Source: Pseudisothecium myosuroides (Eukaryota > Streptophyta > Bryopsida > Hypnales > Lembophyllaceae). From it: a stretch of DNA of 64,000 nucleotides. The notes beneath the pieces were generated by a model. That model did no database searches. It saw only the letters and a program-made list of their open reading frames with translations, and was not told where the DNA came from. Shown one piece after another: positions 54,763 through 64,000 of this stretch (position 1 is its first letter; each line of letters opens with the position of its first letter). Both the position numbers and the translations under genes were made by a program. The stretch spans positions 16,430,001 to 16,494,000 of the forward strand of contig OX637296.1 in the NCBI GenBank assembly GCA_951799445.1, written 5' to 3'.

Positions 54763-57700
54763 TTAAACACACATTGTCACAAAATAGGCACATTTTCATC
54801 TCTATGGATGGTCATGTTCTCATCCTTACACATTTTCATGCAAATTTTAATTGCATTTTTTATTTTGAAATATAAATTTCTACAAACAAAATAAATTATG
54901 CAATAGGAGAGTAATTGCAAAATGTCACTTCAGTTGTAGTATTAGCAAATTTATATAATTAGAAACTATAATTTTAGACACTTATTTGTTTATTTGTAAA
55001 TTTATAAATTTATGAAATTTGAATCTCATAAGGATCAAAGGATAGTCTAGATTTCTAAAATTGTAGAGATGTAATGATGTATTATAATATGAAGTTTAGA
55101 AGAATACTTTATAGATTACTTTCAAGCAAAAGTTGTAAAATGTGATCTATACATCATATCTATAAAGTTAGAGTAATTACTATACAAACCAATATTTTTC
55201 AATAAAATTTGAAGTCAATAATTGAAAGTTCCTTCTACAATTGATTTGTAGTTTGAATATGTAGAACTTTCACAAGTTTCTTCTTCTTTCAATTCAAGAT
55301 GTTAAGTTTTAATTATGGTGATTTCTTAAAGTTATGATTTTATTGATTTTATTGATTTTTTAAGCATCATTATTTCAATTGAAAAAGTTAGGTATAAGGT
55401 CAAAAATATTTACACAAGGTCTTGAACAATAGAATATTTGCAAAAAAAAATTTAGAAAATCGATTCCGTACAAATGTAGAAAAACTAGCACAAGAATTTA
55501 CAAATGTTTAGATGGATGAAAAACAAAAAATTGTGTGCTCTAGACATATTACATTCATCCATTGTTTGAAATTTGAACATCTGACCCTTTAGGAGTTAAT
55601 GTTATTAATTAATTAATAAAAAATTAGAATTTTGAGCCCAAAAATTGAAAAAAATCAAAAGGAATAAGCTTTTGTTGCTAGATAAGAGAAGAAGATCATG
55701 GAGATTTATAAGACTAAAGCAAAATTTAACCCTAACTTTTATTTTAGAAAAAGTTGTTTGAAAAATGAAGGTTTAAAAATCCTCTTTAAGTGCTTGCAAT
55801 GGGTTGCTTTGGTTGTGGTGAAACTTGTATTGTCAAATGTGCAATGAAATGGTTTCATTTGTTTTAGGAAAAGAAAAAACACAAAAATCTATCTCTTTTC
55901 AATTATGATTTTCAAATGGAAAAATGTAACAAATGAAATTCTTAATCTAAATATTTAAATCCTATGGTTTCATGTATATTATATACAAGAAATTTAGACT
56001 CAAATTCTTGACTATATGTAAGATCTATGTTATTAAAGTAGAAAATGTATTTTCTTCACTTCATACTAGCCAAGTCATTAGCAAAGTAAATTTTTCATTT
56101 TCTAATTTTCATTGAATTTTGAAGTTGAGAACTTGTATGTAAGAAAGCAAAACTTGAATCATCTTGGTGAAATACTTCAAGACAATGAACCCTTCATCAA
56201 GTGTAAAACACCCCAAAACATCAGTGAATTCTCCAAAATTTGAAAATGGCACTTTTGACAAAATGCAATGGTTGATTATCATATAAGAGCAATATAGAGT
56301 AGGCAAAAAAAATGAAAATGAAAACTTCATGGCCTAAAGTATGAATTTTTATGTGGTTGCCCGTAAGTAGCAATTGAAGAGCTATAGCCTCATGTGCCAA
56401 GAAAAATTCTAAGAGACAATTTTTGCTAGCCTTTAAGAAAATATAGAGATTTAATTTTTGAGGCCAAAACATTCTAAATTTCAAGAAAATGCATCCCAAA
56501 CTTGCCTCTACATGAAAATCATATTCCCAAATTTGTAACAAAAAAAATGTATCCAAAAATTACATTTGTGAGTGAAAGCAAGTCAAAAGTCAAACATCAA
56601 ATTGCAGCATATGATTAATACTTGTAAAACCATAATTTTGTTTTAGAGATTTTTAGAAATGACATGATTACTTATTAGTATTTTTAATTTGTACACTTAA
56701 AGAATTTGTACAGTAAGTTCAATAATTCAATCTGGAATCTAATTTCAAAGACAAATTATTTGGATCTTTTAATTTCTTCTAGTGACAATCATCTCAAGGT
56801 TTTAAATTTTGAGTTCCTTAGATATAAAAATTTCTAAATTGACTAAATTTTGTGGACAAGTTGACAACCTTTAAATTGTAATTGGTGTAGGTGATTTTTT
56901 TCTTTATTGTAATAAAGAAGGTGCATATATATTTTGTAGTAACAAATAATTCTATTCTACCCTTATTTTATGTGTCTTTCATCTACAACACACCAAGTCT
57001 TTTATTCTTTGAAGTTTAACCCATCAATATAGATATGATCCTTTAAATTAGATGCTTAAATTTTTTCAACTTTATTATTATATATTAAGAGTTTACAAAT
57101 TATAAATTTATTAAGATTTAGAAATATTAGAAATGTATATAAAAATTCAATACTTCATAAATTTATAAATTTGTGAATTTACAAAATGAATTCTAGTGAT
57201 GATTATTAGGTTGGAACTACTCTAGCCAATATTTGACAATACTTATTTTGTATCAATTAAATGATTGATAGGGTGTACTAGATGTGAAAAGACATGTAGA
57301 TACAACTTGGTCATGAAATTTTGAGGCCTTAAGACAAAAGCCAAGAAATATAGCCACGACTTGGCCATAGAATCATGATGGCATACAACTTAAGCTATGA
57401 AATGAAGCCACACTCAAGTGCAACTATGACTATTGGTTCAAATAATTTGTATGTGCCTTCATCCACAATTGTTTTTATTTCAATAAAAATAAATTTGATC
57501 TTTGAAGGTTGAAGAATTATTCCAATTACAAATTTATTTATTAATCTTCTTAAGTATTGTATTTTATTGCAAATGATGAAAGTATTTTAGTAAGGCTAAT
57601 CATAAGAGCATAGGTTGCATTTGAATATACTCATTTTCAACTCAATATCAAGACAACATTTCAAGACAACACATTAACATTCTAGCATGTTTACTTTAAA

Positions 57701-58387
57701 ATTCATATAATTGAGAATTGAAAAGCTCTTTAAATTTATTTAAAATTTTATTTTGTATATACACGTATATAAACAATACATATATTAGCCCCTAAAGTAC
57801 AATATATAGTTCATTTGGTTTAAAATGACCAATAATTATTGAAAGATGAACATTATACAATGGATCAATGTGTTGTTTATGAAGAGTTTAGGGTTTAAGA
57901 TTTGTAAAATCATATGGGACTAGATTTTATTTCTCACCAGAATCGTTGATGAACATTGCAATGTGTTAGTCAGGGAAAAATAAAAATAAAATTGTCCTAG
58001 GGTTTTGCAGTTCTCTATACTACTAGTAATGCCTATTGAAGATTAAAAATTTGAGGGCCTTATTTTTGGCTTGGAAGACCTTGACAACAAAAATTTGACC
58101 CTCATATGGATGTGGAAATTTAGAAAGAGTGGTTGTCGGAAGAGGTCATATTCTTACAAAAAACAAGCAAACTCAAAAAATGTATCAAGTAAAACCCATA
58201 ATATCTATGGAGGTGAGTTAATCACATGCATTGATGGATAAAGCAACTTCCATTGGAAGTGATCATTGTTGAGGGTTAAATTTTGCTTTTTCAACAAACT
58301 TTGGGTCTTATGCAACAATTTTTTTTTAAGGTTGTCATGTTGAACACCGCAACAAAATGTCTAACATAGCATCTAAGATATCTAGTG
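54763..58387. other. 3.6 kb without supported gene
   Basis: Extremely AT-rich. GACCCTTTAGGAGTTAAT at 55573-55590 resembles a right end of the TTAA family without a clear partner. - strand frames at 56109-56330 and 56221-56556 are low complexity. Confidence 0.4.
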
Positions 58388-58415
58388 GCCGTCTGTCCAT
58401 TCGTCCGTCCGTCCT
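58388..58415. repeat. Short GTCC microsatellite
   Basis: GGCCGTCTGTCCATTCGTCC then GTCCGTCC: an impure GTCC/GTCT run. The CGTCCGTCC word also occurs in the GC-rich block at 6015-6178. Confidence 0.6.
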
Positions 58416-58904
58416 TGAGTCTTATAGGTAGATTTTAAAAATATTCTTTAAATAAACCAAAAATATTCTTGAATGTATTGGAAATATACCAAGAATTTTC
58501 AGAGATATCCTATAATATTTTTGAATATTTTGAATATATTCAAAAGTATTATTATAATATATTTGAAATATTTTTGAATATTCAACGAGCATGTATAATA
58601 TACTAGACATTGGTTTAACGAGACATGCAACATCAGACGTGTAGTATAACATCTATTATGGTTTATTTGTCATACAAGACAACCCTAGTTTCATCACAAT
58701 TATGAACAAAAGCATTTAAAAAGAAATCTTTGCACAAGTCATAATAAAATTCTTTCAATTTCCATCTCAATACGGCATGTTAGTAAATTTACTTTAAGAA
58801 ATTTGCTAATTTTTCTATGGAATAGGTTGATATATGTTTGAAAACCTTAAAATCATTCTATCTTGATTATCCTAGCTATAATCCTTGAAGTCCCGTGTGT
58901 TTCC
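58416..58904. other. No gene recognised
   Basis: AT-rich, with many AATATTTTTGAATAT-like words at 58436-58580 that form local inverted repeats. Confidence 0.4.
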
Positions 58905-59345
58905 TTTGAGAACATTTGAAGGTTTGGTGAGGTTCCCATAGTCTCAATTTTGGGCATAATTTTTAAATTTTTTTTTGAGATAGGAAATTAGATTAGCTTT
59001 GGGGGTAATTTTCATTTAAATTGATGCTAGAGAGCAAAAGTTATGTCACACAATGCTCAAAATAGTCATATTTGGGCAACAATAACAAAAAAAAACCTTA
59101 AGATTATTATTTTTAACTATTTTATATAGATTGTATTTTTGTTCATATATGGAGAGATTATTCATTTCATTTGGATTCGTTTTATAAAAGTAATAGAGTA
59201 TCTAGTTTTACAGGCAATTATAGCATATTCTTAAGAAAATAACATATTGGATCCATTTTTTGAATTCAATTTTCACAATTTCTATAAAAGACAAGTTGCA
59301 TATAGATTAGTTTCCTTAACAAGACAATCTCACTATTTGCGGATG
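58905..59345 (+). mobile_element. Degenerate, partial piggyBac-like MITE, copy P9
   Basis: Follows the left and middle part of the P1/P6 order: CATAGTCTCAATTTT, GAGAGCAAAAGTTATG, TAGATTGTATTTTTGTTCAT, TTCATTTCATTTGGATT. Both termini are lost. Confidence 0.5.
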
Positions 59346-59929
59346 TATGTTGAGACAATGGCATCAACATTCATCAATTTTAGTTGTACGAACTAAAATC
59401 ATGAAAATCCTTTTATGCCTTAAATGTTTTAGAAATTATAGATGGATCGAAATTTGAGAGTGGAGAATTGCTAGATACATGTTATAGCAAGGACTCCTTG
59501 CTCACAATCTACTATGATTTAGATTCATTAGATTGACATATCAGATGTGTCTCTTGATTACATGTGCTTTTATTATATATGATTGCATAATTGTGTGTTT
59601 TACGATTATAGCATTGGCTTTCACGTGAATTTTCTCTTTAAAACACTATGTTCAATTTTATTGAATGAAAATGGAAATTTGTCAAAGTTTTGATAGCTTC
59701 ATAGGCTTATGCACCCTAAACCTTTAGCTAAATCTAACTAACGTTTGGACGGTCGTAGTTTCAAATTTCCCTATTTTTTTTTCAAATTTTCATTCATTTT
59801 TTTTTTTGGTATGTTGAAGGTACTAGGATCTTTGGGACACCTATCAAATCTAATGGGGAGAGTGGAAGGTTCTGGCTTCAATATGCCCTTTTTTTTGGCC
59901 TTTTTTTCCTAGCCTTTGAATATTGAATG
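59346..59929. other. No gene or repeat recognised
   Basis: AT-rich DNA. Confidence 0.4.
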
Positions 59930-60175
59930 CAATGATGCTAGTGCGTGAGCAAAATGATGTGAGCCTATGAGCCTTGAATCTAATTGTAGGTATGTAACTA
60001 CAACCATTTGAAGGTGTTTATAACATATGTACCTATAACATAGGTACACTATAACATGGAAAGAGTCTATAACACATGTACCTATAACATAGGCACCTAT
60101 AATCATAGAAGGTGTCTATAATATAGACTCATAGGCTCATAAGCTCATAGATTCTATATTCACATGCTAGCACTC
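59930..60175. repeat. CTATAACATAGGTAC-rich repeat with GCTAGYRYGTGA ends, copy 2
   Basis: Starts TGCAATGATGCTAGTGCGTG and ends near TTCACATGCTAGCACTCC, which pair as loose inverted repeats. Between them ACCTATAACATAGGTACACT-like units recur. It is the inverted relative of 22630-22843. Confidence 0.55.
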
Positions 60176-62221
60176 CTCGTGAATGTGGGGGGGGGAATAA
60201 TGCTTTTATTTTGAGGTTTTAGGCAAAAGTAGTTGAGCTATTGGACTTGACAAGGGTGTGATTTGTCTTTAATCAAATATAGATGAAAACAAATTTATCA
60301 ATTTGTAGCCCTTTACATGTCACACATAGTTATTGTAGGGAGATAAACACATTTTTAGAGCTCTTCTGAATAATATATTGTATGGGCAATCTTTTAGGGC
60401 CCACAAATTTGTAATCAACATTGCAAATTCTAAAACGGAACAAGACAAATGATGAGTGCTTTAAAAAATTCCTAAGGTTGTTGATAAGCAACTTCAAGAT
60501 CATGAAGCATTGTTATTCATCTACTCTTAATGCTTCAATTTAAAAGTAATCTTCGTTTGGATCTTATCTACTCCTTCCTATAATGAGGCCTCTTCTAGTA
60601 ATGTCTAGGTTGACTTCAACTCCTCAAGGTACCAATGTATTTGGGTATCTTGTTTATATATGTGTTACTATTATGTATATTTTGATGTTTGTACTTAATG
60701 AGTATTACATTAGCATATTGTCAATTTTCTTTGCAAAGTGGTTTCTCATGTAGTTTTCTTTCAATATTAAGTGACCAACATTTTATTTGTATTTCCAAAA
60801 CTTGTTTTGGAATTCTTCAAAGACCAAACATCTTTCACACTAAACTCTAAACATTATATAAAATACATATCTATAGTTTTAGGTCTTGGTCTACTCTAAA
60901 GTCAAAATCTTGTAGACTCATGCTTATAGGCTTGCCTATTAGCAACCTTGAGGTCATCCTTGGTGTGAATAGACCTTTGATTAATGAATGTATTGTGCAA
61001 GCTCTAAATCCAATTTGTAATAAGAAACAGTATGCACACACTACTAGAGAACTATAGTGTTTCTTGTAAAGAATTCTATAGTGTACCACAATCAAATGTA
61101 CCATTAATAATGATAATTATAAATAAATAAAATTCATAGAACAAACTTGAAATTTATAAGTTGAGGGATTTTGAAGTTGTAAAGATTGTAAATTGTACCA
61201 CCATGAGTGGGCATCTATATACCGATAATCAAGTAAAAATTTGTTCATTTGAAGAATTCTAAATCAATAGAATATTTCTATAGCAGTGAAGAGTTTCCGT
61301 TCTATAAATAAATCTAAATCTATAATTTACTAAAAATCCTATTTAAATTTGTGAAGCCTTGATTCAAAGAATCTCTAAATATATATAATTCAAAATCTAT
61401 GAAGTCCTATGATCCTATTCAAATCTTCAAATTTTTGACTAGAAGAAAGCTCAAACATTGCTAAATAATATAACAAAGCCAAGAAAATAGAAAATGCCAT
61501 GAAAATAGATACTTTGGTTTTGATTTTTAGAAAATAGTAAAAAAATCCAAAAAAATAAAATAAAAATTTGCCATTTATCCTTATTCAAAGTTTCTTCTTA
61601 TCAACCATTTGCATCTTTGGGAAAAAATTGTGTTCTCTGCACTTGCGCAAAGGTAGTGCACTTTGAGCACATGTGGAAGGTAGAAACTTTATTATTTTTA
61701 GAAAATTTATTCTTGGATTTGTATAACTTTAATAGGATTCAATGTATTATAACTTTGACCTTCAAATGTGCAATTTTGGATTGAAAATAATACTACACCC
61801 CCCAAAATGGCAAAGGTGGATATAAATTTTGGAATCAATTGTTTAAAAATATAAAACAAATAAATAAGTGGAAATAAATAAACAAATGATAATTTTTTTA
61901 AAGTAGAAAAAATAACTCAAAGACTATAATTACCACATGTTCCTTCATTTCAAATTTCATATAAAATTGACGTACAATGCAAAAATTATGAGCAAAAAAA
62001 CACCCGTCCAAGTCCAAGGGGACAAAAAAATGAAAAATGTTTCATGCAATCACCTACATTAGAAATTATTATTTTTTTAAATGGATTTATTAAATTAGAG
62101 TGATGAACTTGAGGTTGGAACTAATTCAGTCGATTTTTCAAGTGTCCTATTGAAAATTTGATATTGACATATAGAGGTTCTGCTTTATGTTCACAGGGTG
62201 CTTTTTGAGGCACCATGACTA
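60176..62221. other. No supported gene
   Basis: AT-rich. A G run of nine lies at about 60187-60195. The - strand frame at 60871-61104 has no family match. Confidence 0.4.
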
Positions 62222-62310
62222 AAAATGGTGAAATGAAGCTACTATAGGATGAAAATGGTGGAATGAAGTTAAAACAAAATTGGTAGAATGAAATCAAGAT
62301 GAAAATAATG
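62222..62310. repeat. Short degenerate tandem repeat
   Basis: Units like AAAATGGTGAAATGAAGCTA, AAAATGGTGGAATGAAGTTA and AAAATTGGTAGAATGAAATC, each about 35 bp apart. Confidence 0.7.
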
Positions 62311-62380
62311 GAATATCATAGTCACAAGACTAAAATTAAAGCCCATAGTGTCTTTTGAATTAAGAGAATTCAAAAGATTT

Positions 62381-62700
62381 TGAGAGAACCAATGAAAACT
62401 TTTGGGATTCAATTAATTTTTGAAATGAAGGCCAAAAGAATTTGGAATTTGAAAAGAAAAAATATAAGAAGGAAGGGTTTATTTTGCAAGCATTGGATTT
62501 TGATCTACACAAAAATTTAGGGGCATATAAATTGACGGAGTTGAAAAGTTATTTGAGAGGACCAATGGAAAACTTTGGGATTGAATTAATTTCCAAAATG
62601 TAGGCCATAAAATTTTGGATTGGAATTTGGATTTGAAAAAATATCAAAGCTAAAAGGGTCTATTTTGCATGATTGATCCATAGGGTCCGGATCTTTGAGA
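62381..62700. repeat. About 173-bp direct repeat, two copies
   Basis: GAGAACCAATGAAAACTTTT near 62383 recurs as GAGGACCAATGGAAAACTTT near 62556. Both continue with TGGGATT, AATTAATTT, GGCCAAAAGAATT or GGCCATAAAATTT, and a TTTATTTTGCA or TCTATTTTGCA end. Confidence 0.75.
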
Positions 62701-63049
62701 TTTCTATTTTGACAAATTTAGAGTTCAATGCTAGCTATTGGTCAATATATACCTCCAAACTTCATTATAATGAATTATTTTTTTTTCAAACTTCATTTTG
62801 CAAGTACCTATGAATGCAACGAGGCCTTATATTAGTTGTAAGAATTTCACATTATCTTGGAAAATTTTGAAATTACCATGAATTTAATACAAAAAGTGAA
62901 ACAACTCATATCAAATGTAGTTGATGCTTTAGTTAAATTTTTTGAAAATCTCTCCACAATTATATCGTAGTGTTGAATATTATCGTGCATATTTTTTTTA
63001 TTATGTCATTGTAAAATTAGAAAATTCATCATGCCATGCAGGGTTTTTT
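62701..63049. other. No gene or repeat recognised
   Basis: AT-rich DNA. Confidence 0.4.
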
Positions 63050-63310
63050 TAGGCAATTTGGTGCAAAATTGCACCAAAATTCTTGGCCTGGCACCAAGCC
63101 TATAGAAAAAAATGGTAGTAAAAAGGTGGAAAATCGCTTGAAAACTTCAAATAAAATAAAAAACATGGATGAAATTGCCAAATTCTAGATGAAAACTGAA
63201 TTATGGATAAGTGATATGTGCTAATATGATATTTTCTATACAATATATGGATGAATGTTGAAATTTGGAGTCCACTATAACATTCAATATCGCCACTATG
63301 GCTCTTCATC
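63050..63310 (-). repeat. Dispersed repeat R2, copy 2
   Basis: Reverse complement of 22101-22345. GGTGCAAAATTGCACC (63060-63075) is a perfect small palindrome at its left end. The - strand open frame 63100-63372 shares ILYRKYHISTYHLSI-type wording with copy 1 only because the DNA is shared. Confidence 0.65.
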
Positions 63311-63841
63311 AAAAATGAAAAAAAAAACATGACGTCATGGTTGCAAAATAAATTTTCTAAAATGTTAGTCAATATTTCAAGAAATTTTCTAATATTCTAA
63401 AGAGAATTACAAATGAAAAGCCAAAAAGTATCAATGAAAAACTAATTTTCCACTAGAAATCTAGTGTTTTTTGGGTTTCCTAATGCATGTGACATTGCTG
63501 CCAATGTCTATCCAATCCAAAACAGGACTTCAGAAGCTTCGGTCTAGCAAGAGTACTACCATAGAAAGCATCAAAGCCCTAATCATTTTATCCATCAATT
63601 AATTCTTCCATTACAAAAAAATATTATTTTTTTGAATACTATTTTAAAAATTCACACATTTATAGACAATATATGGACCTTGGGTACAAATAAGAAAAAA
63701 ATAAATAAAAAACTTTTAAAAATTAGGGCCAAATTGAGTTTGAAATGATGCAAAATCTATTTGCAATTAATATGTGAGTATTATTTGAAACTATTTATGT
63801 ATTTATATTTAAGGTTATTTTAATTTTAGATGTAAATCTAT
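63311..63841. other. No gene or repeat recognised
   Basis: AT-rich DNA. Confidence 0.4.
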
Positions 63842-63844
63842 TAG

Positions 63845-64000
63845 AGCATTCCCACTAGTACCCTCCCAACTTGACACGCTCAGATTTTCCATCTAATTTG
63901 GAAGGGCCCTCAATTTCCTTGTCCCTCATTGTTGCTCACCAAACACGGCCCATAAATAGTCAAAAGACCACTCATCAAGTAGCATAAAGGATAAAGCAAC
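63845..64000. mobile_element. Probable MITE, cut by window edge
   Basis: TTA followed by GAGCATTCCCACTAGTACCC, the GAGCATYYCC start seen in Tourist-like plant MITEs (compare 15861). The sequence becomes GC-richer from here, as in those elements. The other end is outside the window. Confidence 0.45.

Noticed and set aside
54501..54894. Open frames on both strands near 54500-54900
   Set aside because: They arise from the palindromic Stowaway element at 54519-54760.

Overview
This window is nuclear DNA from a land plant. It is AT-rich, has little coding sequence, contains a decayed Ty1-copia retrotransposon and is crowded with short non-autonomous DNA transposons. The only gene I recognise with confidence is an R2R3-MYB transcription factor (31083-34304, + strand, three exons, about 540 aa). 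Its MYB domain matches the MYB61/MYB50/MYB55/MYB86 type (subgroup 13), and the exon sizes of 133 and 130 nt are the canonical R2R3 pattern. The species cannot be read from the window. The long, low-complexity C-terminus and the AT-rich, MITE-rich intergenic DNA would fit a seed-free or early-diverging land plant, but that is a guess.

Layout. 1-4.8 kb: 3' part of a broken copia element (reverse transcriptase, RNase H, 3' LTR) split by two insertions, a 1.39 kb fold-back element and a 1.9 kb unclassified element. 4.8-7.0 kb: a second copy of the unclassified element between two 157-bp direct repeats, then a minisatellite with TTAGGG-like motifs. 7-9.8 kb: slightly GC-richer, gene-like DNA with no gene I can support. 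9.8-26.7 kb: mostly nested small transposons. 26.9-38.9 kb: a low-repeat island that holds the MYB gene and its flanks. 39-64 kb: very AT-rich DNA with more dispersed repeats and MITEs and no recognisable gene.

Two MITE families recur. One (about 920 bp) begins CCCCTAAAGG, ends in the reverse complement and is flanked by TTAA at nearly every intact end, as in the piggyBac superfamily. The other (about 140-410 bp) begins AGGTAGGAGG and is flanked by TA, as in Tc1/mariner and Stowaway elements. There are also true Stowaway elements (CTCCCT ends), one Tourist-like element with a TAA duplication and one Mutator-like MITE with a perfect 9-bp duplication. No transposase gene is visible, so all of these would depend on enzymes encoded elsewhere. 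Termini and duplications were read by eye; identity values were not calculated.
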